Source of the DNA: JAIRNF01 sp031550925
GTDB taxonomy: Bacteria; Bacteroidota; Bacteroidia; Bacteroidales; UBA932
Reading direction: 5' to 3'
Assembly (NCBI GenBank): GCA_031550925.1
Contig: JAVBOE010000031.1
Coordinates: 1-13,068, forward strand
Length of the DNA stretch: 13,068 nucleotides
A program made the position numbers and the translations under genes. Below, piece after piece: positions 6,660 to 13,043 of the stretch. Every line of letters begins with the position of its first letter. Position 1 is the first letter of the stretch. The notes below the pieces were generated by a model. The model was not told the origin of the DNA. It did not search any database and saw nothing but the letters and a program-made list of their open reading frames with translations.

Positions 6660-8821
6660 TTGCTGCGGAATTTTATTGATAGACTTGCATACACCGTTCG
6701 CCCCGGCGATAACGTAGCATATCTGCTACCAAACGGGCGGTCGTCAACATAGTTGAAAATGTTATCTATGCCAAAGCCCGGTTCGAGCGTAAATCCCCCA
6801 AAACTTTTAATACGGTGGCTTGTCGCGAAGTTCCATAGCTGATAAGCAGGCGCGTCTTCGTCTTCGTAGTATCGCTCACTTTGCAAGCGCCCGTTTATAT
6901 TGAAGTTAGAATCAAATATCCACCACTTCTTATTCCAGTTAAGGTTAACGTTACCAATATGGCGGCTGTTACCTGTTAACGGATTTCCTGTATCGTAATC
7001 TTCCGAGTACAAGTAGCTGTATCCCCCACCGGCAGTCAAGCCATAGCCAATGTAGCTACTAATAGAAATGTCTATACCTTGCACTTTTGCTTCGGATGAG
7101 TTGGTGTACTCTTGCCGTTTCTTAAGCCCCTCGGCAATATCTTCGGGAGTAAGCTCCTGCTGCCTTACAACAATTATATCGGTAAGCTTATTAATGTATC
7201 CGCTAATTGATACTGTAAACACGTTGCTGATAAACTCCGCGTTAAGCGAATAGTAGTTTGATTTTTCGGGACTGAGGTTTGGGTCTCCGACGCTAAGCGT
7301 TGTTCCCGAAATTGTTTCGTTATATAGCTGCTTTAAATCTGGAATGCGATAACCCGCTGCATACGATGCTCTGAAGTTGAAGTTACCCAACGAGTACATC
7401 AATGCCAGCTTTGGTGTAAAGTTACTTCCAAACGCTTCGTTATACGCATACCTGGCGCCGGGCACCAGCTGCAGCTTATCAAACAGCTTAATCTCATCTT
7501 GCGCATACAGTGACCATGTATATGAATCGCGTGAACCACCGGCCACATCACTTTCGCTCTTCAAATAATCGACTTGATACTGCGTACCCACCGACAGCTT
7601 ATGATGTTCGCCAAGCGAGAAAACGCCCTTCAGATTCGCATTGTAGTAACGCTGTCGGCGCGACATTTCCTCGTCGCCTACCTCAAATCCGCCACCTGCT
7701 ACCGTATAATCTTTGTAGTACTCAAAGTTATCTACCGACATATCAAGCGTTATTAAACCAAGACCTTTCAACAAATAGCGAGCACCTGCGTTAACAGCAT
7801 AATCCTTGTAAAGCATATCGTACTTATAGGTAGGAACAGGGCGCTTGAACTTATTATCGAACAGGCTACCTTCCGCATAAAAGCTGAAAACATCGCTGGG
7901 TCTGAAGGTGAAATTCTGGCTCAACACATCAGAGTATGATTGGTTAACAGCCTTCTTGTCCGTAGCAACCAATGATCCCTTTGATTCCTCTACATCGCTT
8001 AGCTGCCAACCATTTGTCTGACTTCGTTGGTATGCCGTTGCCGATGAAAACCAACCGGCATTCACATCGGCGCTTATCGACTGGTTGAATTGCCCGTACT
8101 CTGAAACCCACGTATTACTTGCAACATATACCGTTTCCTTCTTCTTATCGGTAATGATATTGATAACGCCTGCCATCGCTTCCGATCCGTATAACGATGA
8201 GGCTGCACCCTTCAACACTTCAATACGCCTTATGTTATCGGTATTGATGCGAGACAAGTCGGTATTTCCGCTAACATCGCCTGCCAGCTTTTTACCGTCA
8301 ACTAGCACCAATATGTAGCGGTTACTCAACCCGTTTAGCTGCATAAACGAACCCATTGCCGAAGGAGCAAACGACATAGACGGGTTAAGCGCAATCATTG
8401 TATTCTCAAAGCCTTTAACACCTGTGTTATTTATCTCTTTCTGCGAAATTGATTCGATTGCGACAGGCGACGATTTAAGACGATGGTGTGTACCTGTTCC
8501 CGTAACAACCACCTCGTTTATATTAAGAGGTGATTGCTTAAGCTGAAAAACAACATCTTCTTCTGATGTAGATATATCCTTACGTTCAGCTACACACCCA
8601 ACACAGCTGGCGCGCAAAGTATGCTCTCCGTTCGGAATATTTTCAATTACAAACTCTCCTTTACTGTCGGTAACAACAACAATAGTAGTGTATTCAACCC
8701 TAACGCTGGCACCCGAAATAGCGTTGCCATCCACATCAATAACTTTACCCTTAACCGAAATTTGGGCATACAACAAACTAACAAAACAGCATAGTAATAC
8801 TGTTAGCAGCATCTTTCTCAT
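6656..8821 (-). CDS. btuB: BtuB-like TonB-dependent cobalamin receptor
   Basis: A 721-residue outer-membrane receptor. Signal peptide residues 1-19 (ending LLYA) precede a carboxypeptidase-regulatory-like beta-sandwich at about 20-95 (VKGKVIDVDGNAISGASVRV, and later the GEFVIENIPNGEH stretch). A TonB-box-like NEVVVTGTGT is followed by the plug at about 110-225 (LNGLSNRYILVLVDGKK, RRIEVLKGAASSLYGSEAM, AGVINIIT). The 22-strand barrel ends in TVYASLSIKFRSK. It is the first gene after the cobalamin riboswitch, the main reason for calling corrinoids the ligand; fold and length also fit Bacteroidetes BtuB homologues. No BtuG or BtuF-BtuC-BtuD partner is present in the window, so periplasmic and inner-membrane transport genes must lie elsewhere. 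The leader before the ATG is A/T-rich without a Shine-Dalgarno site. Confidence is high for the family and good for the ligand. Confidence 0.92.
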   Translation of the reverse strand: MRKMLLTVLLCCFVSLLYAQISVKGKVIDVDGNAISGASVRVEYTTIVVVTDSKGEFVIENIPNGEHTLRASCVGCVAERKDISTSEEDVVFQLKQSPLNINEVVVTGTGTHHRLKSSPVAIESISQKEINNTGVKGFENTMIALNPSMSFAPSAMGSFMQLNGLSNRYILVLVDGKKLAGDVSGNTDLSRINTDNIRRIEVLKGAASSLYGSEAMAGVINIITDKKKETVYVASNTWVSEYGQFNQSISADVNAGWFSSATAYQRSQTNGWQLSDVEESKGSLVATDKKAVNQSYSDVLSQNFTFRPSDVFSFYAEGSLFDNKFKRPVPTYKYDMLYKDYAVNAGARYLLKGLGLITLDMSVDNFEYYKDYTVAGGGFEVGDEEMSRRQRYYNANLKGVFSLGEHHKLSVGTQYQVDYLKSESDVAGGSRDSYTWSLYAQDEIKLFDKLQLVPGARYAYNEAFGSNFTPKLALMYSLGNFNFRASYAAGYRIPDLKQLYNETISGTTLSVGDPNLSPEKSNYYSLNAEFISNVFTVSISGYINKLTDIIVVRQQELTPEDIAEGLKKRQEYTNSSEAKVQGIDISISSYIGYGLTAGGGYSYLYSEDYDTGNPLTGNSRHIGNVNLNWNKKWWIFDSNFNINGRLQSERYYEDEDAPAYQLWNFATSHRIKSFGGFTLEPGFGIDNIFNYVDDRPFGSRYATLSPGRTVYASLSIKFRSK

Positions 8822-8855
8822 AACTAAAAAAGTGAATTTTTTATGGTTAATAATT

Positions 8856-8875
8856 CATTCTTGGCCCCGAGAATG
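8856..8875 (-). promoter_or_regulatory. Small hairpin between riboswitch and btuB start
   Basis: On the minus-strand RNA, CATTCT (8875-8870) can pair with AGAATG (8861-8856) around a GC-rich loop, 35 nt before the btuB start codon. No long U-run follows, so it is not a clear terminator. It could be part of the riboswitch expression platform acting on translation initiation, but this is tentative. Confidence 0.35.
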
Positions 8876-8889
8876 TTGTTAACTTGTTT

Positions 8890-9065
8890 ACTTGGCAGGT
8901 TTCCTGACTTGCTTCGTTCCGAGCCGTCTTCCCATTCATTATGAACAGTGACAAAAGTGATGCTCAAAAAACTAAGTGAAGCTTACAGTAGCGGGCACTG
9001 TCTTGGATTTTAACCAAATTCCCTTTTCAATGCGCTCGACGAATATCGAGACACATCACCTAAGC
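8890..9065 (-). ncRNA. Cobalamin (AdoCbl-class) riboswitch upstream of btuB
   Basis: Read on the minus strand the conserved blocks come in order: GGTG near 9060; GGGAATTTGGTTAAAATCC and then CAGTGCCCGCTACTGTAA, the core normally written GGGAA-GGUgaaaaUCC-CCCGCCACUGU (about 9032-8980); and finally the B12 box AAGTCAGGAAACCTGCCA (8910-8893). CTTAGG at the 5' end can pair with CCAAG after the B12 box to close P1. The core has one change from consensus (CCCGCTACTG for CCCGCCACTG). It would lower expression of the BtuB, CbiK, receptor and PepSY genes when cobalamin is plentiful. Transcription starts essentially at its 5' edge. Confidence 0.96.
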
Positions 9066-9070
9066 AGCGA

Positions 9071-9103
9071 CAAAGATAATGCTGTTTTATTAAAAAAAAC
9101 AAA
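9071..9103 (-). promoter_or_regulatory. Promoter of the riboswitch-btuB operon
   Basis: TTTG (9103 to 9100) and TATCTTTG (9078 to 9071) on the minus strand match both elements of the Bacteroidetes promoter, 21 nt apart, within the normal range. The start point would fall at about 9065, exactly where the riboswitch begins. It is the best promoter in the window. Confidence 0.8.
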
Positions 9104-9156
9104 TCTTAGATTTTTATAAATAAGCTAACAAGAATTTTTTTACCCCACTATTTTCA

Positions 9157-9164
9157 TACTTTTG
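9157..9164 (+). promoter_or_regulatory. Candidate -7 element of the cbiA promoter
   Basis: TACTTTTG matches TAnnTTTG exactly and lies 23 nt before the cbiA ATG, giving a very short leader of about 15-18 nt. No TTG-type -33 element is seen at the right distance. The leader is too short for a riboswitch, so cbiA seems to escape direct cobalamin control. Confidence 0.55.
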
Positions 9165-9187
9165 TACCGAAGAAGAACGCTAAAATT

Positions 9188-10504
9188 ATGAAGCAAACCT
9201 CTCGTTTCCTTATCGGTGCACCTTCGTCGGGATCGGGTAAAACCACCCTAACTATCGGGCTTTTAAAAATGTTGAAGAACAGTAATTTTAACGTTCAACC
9301 ATTTAAATGCGGCCCCGATTATATCGACACCAAATTTCACACGCTTGCATCGGGTAACCAAACGGTAAACCTTGATCTTTACCTGTCGTCGGCAGGGCAT
9401 GTAAAGCAGCTGTACGCCAAGTATGGTGCAGGTAAGGATGTTTGCGTTATTGAAGGCGTGATGGGCTTGTTCGACGGGTACGATAAGCAGAACGGAAGCA
9501 GCGCGCAAATTGCGGAGCTGCTGGATGCTCCGGTAGTACTTGTTATCAACGCCAAAGCAATGGCGTATTCTGCCGCACCTCTATTATATGGATTCAAGAA
9601 TTTTTGGCAGGATATTAAAATTGCAGGTGCCATCTTCAACTTTGTAGGGTCTGAGAGTCACTACGGATTTCTGAAAGAAGCATGTGCGGATGTTGGCATA
9701 GAACCATTGGGGTACCTGCCAAAGCAGCAAGACATTGAAATTTCATCACGGCATTTGGGATTGAACTTCGACAACCAGCAGAAGCTGAATACGGCTATTG
9801 ACAATGCCGCTATGCTTGTCGAAAAATATATTGATGTCGAAAAGTTGCTGAAGATAACAGAAACGCAAGCCATACAACCACTACCAGCTAATGCGTATAG
9901 TAAAGGTTCGCTTAGAATTGCCGTAGCAAAAGACGAAGCCTTTACGTTTACCTATACCGAAAATATTGCGGCGTTAGAACGTCTTGGCGAAGTTTTGTTC
10001 TTTAGTCCGATACACGATAAACGCTTACCTGATGCTGATTTTATATACCTTCCGGGAGGCTATCCAGAGCTGTACTTGCCGCAGCTAAGCAGCAACAAAG
10101 AAATGCTTGAGGCTATTCGCACATATATAGAAAACGGCGGAAAGTTGCTTGCAGAGTGCGGTGGAATGATGCACCTGTGTGAAACGATTAAAGATAAAGA
10201 CGGTGTTGAATACCCAATGGTAGGTGTTTTCAAGCAAAACGCGAGCATGTACAACACTCGTATGATTCTTGGTTACCGTACGTTTGAATATAACAACGTA
10301 AAAATAAAAGGGCATGAATTCCACTACTCGCATATAGAAGAAAACGATATTCCCTCGGTAGCAAAAATATATAATGCGCGAGGCGAAGAGGTAAACACCA
10401 AGCTACTACGCTATAAGAATACTATTGCGGGATACACGCATATCTATTGGCCTGAGATAGATTTGATGAAGCTATTTAGCCCCCAACCCACAAAGGGGGC
10501 TTAA
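9188..10504 (+). CDS. cbiA: Cobyrinate a,c-diamide synthase (CbiA/CobB)
   Basis: A 438-residue cytoplasmic enzyme that amidates the a and c carboxylates of the corrin ring, using ATP and glutamine. The N-terminal synthetase domain (about 5-200) has a P-loop, GAPSSGSGKTT (10-20), then PFKCGPDYID (38-47), characteristic of CbiA/CobB, and EGVMGLFDG (89-97). The C-terminal class I glutamine amidotransferase-like domain (about 243-430) has YLPGGYPELY (287-296), the nucleophile C324 in AECGGMMHL (322-330), and KGHEFHYSHIE (374-384) plus GYTHIYW (415-421), where H376, H379 or H418 would supply the catalytic histidine. Length is typical. The last eight residues (SPQPTKGA) and the stop are encoded by a copy of the AGCCCCC/GGGGGCT repeat, so the natural C-terminus was replaced or extended. 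It is divergent from btuB and is followed after 174 nt by the adenosyltransferase, the next pathway step. Confidence 0.96.
   Translation: MKQTSRFLIGAPSSGSGKTTLTIGLLKMLKNSNFNVQPFKCGPDYIDTKFHTLASGNQTVNLDLYLSSAGHVKQLYAKYGAGKDVCVIEGVMGLFDGYDKQNGSSAQIAELLDAPVVLVINAKAMAYSAAPLLYGFKNFWQDIKIAGAIFNFVGSESHYGFLKEACADVGIEPLGYLPKQQDIEISSRHLGLNFDNQQKLNTAIDNAAMLVEKYIDVEKLLKITETQAIQPLPANAYSKGSLRIAVAKDEAFTFTYTENIAALERLGEVLFFSPIHDKRLPDADFIYLPGGYPELYLPQLSSNKEMLEAIRTYIENGGKLLAECGGMMHLCETIKDKDGVEYPMVGVFKQNASMYNTRMILGYRTFEYNNVKIKGHEFHYSHIEENDIPSVAKIYNARGEEVNTKLLRYKNTIAGYTHIYWPEIDLMKLFSPQPTKGA
10478..10501 (+). repeat. AGCCCCC/GGGGGCT hairpin repeat forming the cbiA 3' end
   Basis: AGCCCCC (10478-10484) and GGGGGCT (10495-10501) form a 7-bp perfect stem around AACCCACAAA. 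A similar copy lies at 12989-13012. The hairpin is followed by TAAAAG rather than a U-run, so terminator activity on the plus strand is doubtful. Confidence 0.75.
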
Positions 10505-10540
10505 AAGATAGCATCAATATGAACGATAAAATAAAAGACA

Positions 10541-10580
10541 ATATGCTGATGTGTAAATGTAAAAATGTAATAATGAAAAA
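10541..10580. repeat. AT-rich interspersed repeat, copy 2 (reverse orientation)
   Basis: Bases 10556-10580 are the reverse complement of 6581-6605 with two mismatches, and the part at 10541-10555 (ATATGCTGATGTGTA) echoes the CATTAGCAC/GCATAT words of the first copy. It lies in the 174-nt gap between cbiA and the adenosyltransferase gene, where I see no gene or promoter. Confidence 0.6.
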
Positions 10581-10594
10581 TAGCATTACCAGTG

Positions 10595-10611
10595 CAAGCA
10601 TCACGTATCAC
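10595..10611. repeat. GTATCA-family repeat fragment
   Basis: CAAGCATCACGTATCAC differs by one base from CAAGTATCACGTATCA at 109-124. It is a short fragment of the same intergenic family. Confidence 0.45.
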
Positions 10612-10633
10612 AGATAAAGACCGAAGACTAACT

Positions 10634-10670
10634 CCCTCCCTTTGGGAGGGCGGGGGTGGGCTTTAAACGT
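10634..10670. repeat. CCCTCCC/GGGAGGG hairpin repeat
   Basis: CCCTCCC (10634-10640) and GGGAGGG (10644-10650) form a 7-bp stem with a TTT loop, followed by the G-rich CGGGGGTGGGCTTTAAAC. In reverse complement the flank reads AAAGCCCACCCCCGCCC, reminiscent of the AGCCCCCAACCC repeat. It ends 8 nt before the adenosyltransferase start codon and may affect its translation. Confidence 0.6.
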
Positions 10671-10678
10671 TTTATACT

Positions 10679-11245
10679 ATGAAAATATACACACGCGGAG
10701 GCGATAAGGGGAAAACCGGCATACACGGCGGCGAACGTGTTGACAAGGATGATATACGCATTGAGGCTAACGGCTGCCTTGATGAGCTAAACAGCGTTAT
10801 AGGCGTTGTTCGTGCTAACCTTACGGACGACCATGAATGGCAGCTGCTGCTATTCCGCATACAGTCGGAAATGATGGTGGTAATGTCGTTAGTCGCCACG
10901 CCATCGGCTATTATAGAGCGTAACCCTAACAAGCTACCCGATGATTTGGTGCAGCATATCGAGCAGCAAATTGACGCGCTTACGGCACAAATGCAACCCA
11001 GCGACTACTTTATTCTTCCCGGAGGTAACAACGTATCGGCACACCTACAGCTGGCTCGTACCGTGGCTCGTAGAGCTGAACGCCGTTTATGGACATTGAA
11101 TAAAACGGATGCCGTACTGCCCGAAATACTGCAATACGTAAACCGACTATCAGATTTATTCTTCACAATGGCACGCTATGAAATGGAGCAGCAAGGCAAG
11201 CCCGAAGAATGCTGGCATTCGTTTCTATATAAGAGAAAAAAGTAG
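10679..11245 (+). CDS. pduO: PduO-type ATP:cob(I)alamin adenosyltransferase
   Basis: A 188-residue cytoplasmic enzyme, expected to be a trimer, that transfers the 5'-deoxyadenosyl group from ATP to cob(I)alamin or cob(I)yrinate a,c-diamide. The N-terminus YTRGGDKGKTG (4-14) is the ATP-binding GD-x-G-x-T motif. RVDKDDIRIEANGCLDELNS (20-39) matches the family's second signature. Near the C-terminus ARTVARRAERRLW and YVNRLSDLFFTMAR are the PduO/MMAB hallmarks. It is not the unrelated P-loop CobA/BtuR type. It follows cbiA in the same direction and would act directly on its product. No TAnnTTTG promoter is seen in the gap, so it is probably co-transcribed with cbiA. An extra C-terminal heme-binding domain found in some PduO proteins is absent. 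Confidence 0.95.
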   Translation: MKIYTRGGDKGKTGIHGGERVDKDDIRIEANGCLDELNSVIGVVRANLTDDHEWQLLLFRIQSEMMVVMSLVATPSAIIERNPNKLPDDLVQHIEQQIDALTAQMQPSDYFILPGGNNVSAHLQLARTVARRAERRLWTLNKTDAVLPEILQYVNRLSDLFFTMARYEMEQQGKPEECWHSFLYKRKK

Positions 11246-11260
11246 TGAGATAGCGAAAAA

Positions 11261-11288
11261 GTATCACGACACAAGTATCAAGTACCAC
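11261..11288. repeat. GTATCA-family repeat
   Basis: Contains GTATCACG, ACAAGTATCAAG and GTACCAC. ACAAGTATCA is identical to 108-117. It lies just after the adenosyltransferase stop codon and just before the terminator hairpin. Confidence 0.5.
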
Positions 11289-11290
11289 AA

Positions 11291-11318
11291 AAAAGAGACA
11301 CTAAAAGGGGTCTCTTTT
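11291..11318. terminator. Bidirectional terminator hairpin
   Basis: AAAAGAGAC (11291-11299) and GTCTCTTTT (11310-11318) form a perfect 9-bp stem with a 10-nt loop. The plus strand ends in TTTTCT and the minus strand in TTTTTT. It sits between two converging genes (the adenosyltransferase from the left, the barrel protein from the right), as expected of a shared terminator. Confidence 0.8.
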
Positions 11319-11338
11319 CTATGTGTCCTATGTTGTTT
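11318..11338. repeat. TATGTGTCC repeat, left copy
   Basis: The 21 bases starting TCTATGTGTCCTATG match the reverse complement of 13023-13043 with one mismatch. The two inverted copies bracket the barrel-protein segment. Confidence 0.7.
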
Positions 11339-11344
11339 GCAAAC

Positions 11345-11998
11345 TCATTTTTCCGGCTGTATTCTTACAACAAACGAAACTTGGGCACCGATAAACTGCC
11401 AGGTAGATTTATAATTCGTCCCATTCGTATTTTTTTGATTCGATACATTTCCAGTACCCGAAAAACGAAGCTTTGCTTCTAAGGAATACCTGTCATTAAA
11501 ACCATATCCAAGACCGGCTTGTGCTATATACGAGAGCACAGTTGCATTAGCACCTCCAAGCCTGCTGGTTGTTTCGTTACCAATAGCAAGCCTGTCTTTT
11601 GACTCGATAGTAAAGTTAACAGCAACACCAGCTTCAACAACAGGGTAAAGCTTCCATCTATCGTGGCTAAATCCTATGGTAAGAGGAACATATACATCAG
11701 AGTACGAAAACTCGGGATTTAGGGCTTGGTAATCAACCACTGATGATGTCATCACGTAACCGCTTTGCGATTTATACGCCTGAAAGCCAACACCGGATGA
11801 TACGTATATCTTCCAAATAGCATAGCGGGCAGTAAAAGCCAAATCAAACCCTTGACTTCCTTTAGAGGTCTTATAAAACTTCATATAGTCGTTGCTGACC
11901 TTAGATGTTCCTGTAGAAACAGAACCTGCGAAACTCCATTGCGAAAACAAAATTGTTGGAAAAAACACCAACAAAATAATAATCCATATTCTCTTCAT
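11345..11998 (-). CDS. Small outer-membrane beta-barrel protein (PorT-like)
   Basis: A 217-residue protein with a signal peptide (MKRIWIIILLVFFPTILFSQ, cut near S19-Q20) followed by alternating hydrophobic/polar strands typical of an 8- to 10-strand barrel: KIYVSSGVGFQAY, VYVPLTIGFSHDRW, YPVVEAGVAVNFT, SYIAQAGLGYGF, SLEAKLRFSGTG and FIGAQVSFVVRI. No catalytic motif is visible. It is a paralogue of the protein at 12364-12978: both share FSQW/FAQW after the signal, YVSSGVGFQ/YVSAGAGFQ, VVEAGVAVN/LVEAGGIVN and LEAKLRF/LEIKLRY. A good Shine-Dalgarno-like AAGGGG lies about 7 nt before the ATG. The 36-residue membrane protein ends 41 nt upstream on the same strand, so the two are probably one transcript. 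Function unknown. Confidence 0.85.
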   Translation of the reverse strand: MKRIWIIILLVFFPTILFSQWSFAGSVSTGTSKVSNDYMKFYKTSKGSQGFDLAFTARYAIWKIYVSSGVGFQAYKSQSGYVMTSSVVDYQALNPEFSYSDVYVPLTIGFSHDRWKLYPVVEAGVAVNFTIESKDRLAIGNETTSRLGGANATVLSYIAQAGLGYGFNDRYSLEAKLRFSGTGNVSNQKNTNGTNYKSTWQFIGAQVSFVVRIQPEK

Positions 11999-12039
11999 AT
12001 TGCACCCCTTATTACATTGTCATTAGCAACAATTAAATG

Positions 12040-12150
12040 CTACACGCCTATTAACCAAGCCACTACCGATAGTATAACCATAAAAAGTACCAGTAAAACA
12101 AGAATTGCCCATGCAGAGCTAGCTTCTTTTTTTTCCGACTGTTTATTCAT
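12040..12150 (-). CDS. 36-residue single-pass membrane miniprotein
   Basis: Reading from ATG at 12150 to TAG at 12040 gives a charged 12-residue head (MNKQSEKKEASS) and one hydrophobic helix (AWAILVLLVLFMVILSVVAWLIGV, residues 13-36). The composition is clearly that of a membrane peptide and not random sequence. A Bacteroidetes-type promoter sits just upstream (12182-12213), giving a leader of about 25 nt, and the barrel gene follows 41 nt downstream. The N-terminal lysines suggest the head stays in the cytoplasm. I do not recognise a family. Possible roles are a helper of the neighbouring barrel protein or a small stress or regulatory peptide; a toxin is less likely, since no antisense RNA is evident. 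Confidence 0.65.
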   Translation of the reverse strand: MNKQSEKKEASSAWAILVLLVLFMVILSVVAWLIGV

Positions 12151-12181
12151 GATTTATGTACCAAAGTAGTCATTTAAGGCT

Positions 12182-12213
12182 CAAAAATAATATAAAAGTC
12201 AACAACTGTGCAA
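12182..12213 (-). promoter_or_regulatory. Promoter for the miniprotein-barrel protein transcript
   Basis: TATTTTTG (12189 to 12182) on the minus strand matches TAnnTTTG exactly. TTG (12213 to 12211) lies 21 nt upstream as the -33 element. Transcription would begin near 12175, before the miniprotein start at 12150. The rest of 12214-12363 is AT-rich and holds only a weak possible promoter for the rightward barrel gene. Confidence 0.6.
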
Positions 12214-12363
12214 CAATTTTTAAACATAATATTTTAACATTTGTATTACTATATGTTAAGCTTTTATAAGTGTATAAGTTAGATATGTAACAGGTAGCAT
12301 CAACCTTTTTATGGTATTTCTTGTTTAAACTATAAAATTGTAATTAACTAAATGCAAACACAC

Positions 12364-12978
12364 ATGAAAAAGCTACTAATAACTATGCTATGTTGCTTAC
12401 CTGCAACACTATTCGCTCAATGGAGTATTGTACCATCAGGCTCTGTTGGTATGTCTGAATTTAGGCTGGACTATATGGGAATTTCAGAATTTAGCCCTGC
12501 TGTCGGTTTTGGAGGTGATGTATCGCTGCAATTTGATATTCCCTACTCGTTTTTTTACGTTTCGGCAGGAGCCGGTTTTCAGAGGTACCAATCGACAAAT
12601 AACGCTGTACCTCCCGAAAATCCCACGCTCAATCCCGATAACACAGACTATGCATACCTTGATGAGGCCCTTAGCTCGTTTTACTTTCCGGTAACTGCAG
12701 GTTTTTATTTGCCCGAAAAGAAGCTCTCTCCATTGGTGGAGGCCGGCGGTATAGTAAATCTTGTACTCAGCACGGGCGATTTTACAGAGACTAGTGGATA
12801 TAAAGAAAAATCGACAATGTTCTCGTTTATGGTTGGTGCGGGAGTGCGCTATAAGCTATACAAAGACAATGCTTTGGAGATAAAGCTGCGCTATACGCAA
12901 TCTACCGATATGCTTGAGCTATCGGGCAGTCATTGGACGTACTTTTCATTAAATGTGGGATATGCGATTAGGCTGTAA
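12364..12978 (+). CDS. Small outer-membrane beta-barrel protein, paralogue of the divergent neighbour
   Basis: A 204-residue protein starting at the second ATG, because MKKLLITMLCCLPATLFA is a complete signal peptide cut before QWS; an ATG at 12352 would only add MQTH. The mature part shows amphipathic strands ending in aromatic residues (SFFYVSAGAGFQRY, SSFYFPVTAGFYL, LSPLVEAGGIVNLVL, MFSFMVGAGVRYKL, LEIKLRYTQ and the final WTYFSLNVGYAIRL). This fits a porin-superfamily barrel of about 8-10 strands. A loop rich in P, N and D lies at about 80-95. It is the paralogue of the leftward gene at 11345-11998, arranged head to head with 365 nt between starts. Its promoter is unclear: TAAAATTG (12333-12340) is one base off the -7 consensus. 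Function unknown. Confidence 0.85.
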   Translation: MKKLLITMLCCLPATLFAQWSIVPSGSVGMSEFRLDYMGISEFSPAVGFGGDVSLQFDIPYSFFYVSAGAGFQRYQSTNNAVPPENPTLNPDNTDYAYLDEALSSFYFPVTAGFYLPEKKLSPLVEAGGIVNLVLSTGDFTETSGYKEKSTMFSFMVGAGVRYKLYKDNALEIKLRYTQSTDMLELSGSHWTYFSLNVGYAIRL

Positions 12979-12988
12979 GAAACAAAAA

Positions 12989-13012
12989 AGCCCCCAACCC
13001 TCAAAAGGGGCT
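12989..13012 (-). terminator. AGCCCC/GGGGCT hairpin repeat with minus-strand T-run
   Basis: AGCCCC (12989-12994) and GGGGCT (13007-13012) form a 6-bp stem around CAACCCTCAAAA. It is a second copy of the repeat at 10478-10501. On the minus strand it is followed by TTTTTT, so it could end a leftward transcript entering from beyond the contig; on the plus strand only TAAAAG follows. It begins 10 nt after the barrel gene stop. Confidence 0.55.
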
Positions 13013-13022
13013 AAAAGAATTT

Positions 13023-13043
13023 AAACCACATAGGACACATAGA
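13023..13043. repeat. TATGTGTCC repeat, right copy (inverted)
   Basis: AAACCACATAGGACACATAG plus the following A is the inverted partner of 11318-11338 with one mismatch. It continues as TACACATAG to 13052. The contig ends a few bases later, consistent with an assembly break in repeated sequence. Confidence 0.7.

Noticed and set aside
8822..8890. Intrinsic terminator after the riboswitch
   Set aside because: The only hairpin has a 6-bp stem and no U-run, so transcriptional termination is not supported. Control at translation is more likely.
10505..10678. A promoter or small gene between cbiA and pduO
   Set aside because: No TAnnTTTG element and no plausible short reading frame were found. 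The gap is made almost entirely of repeat fragments.
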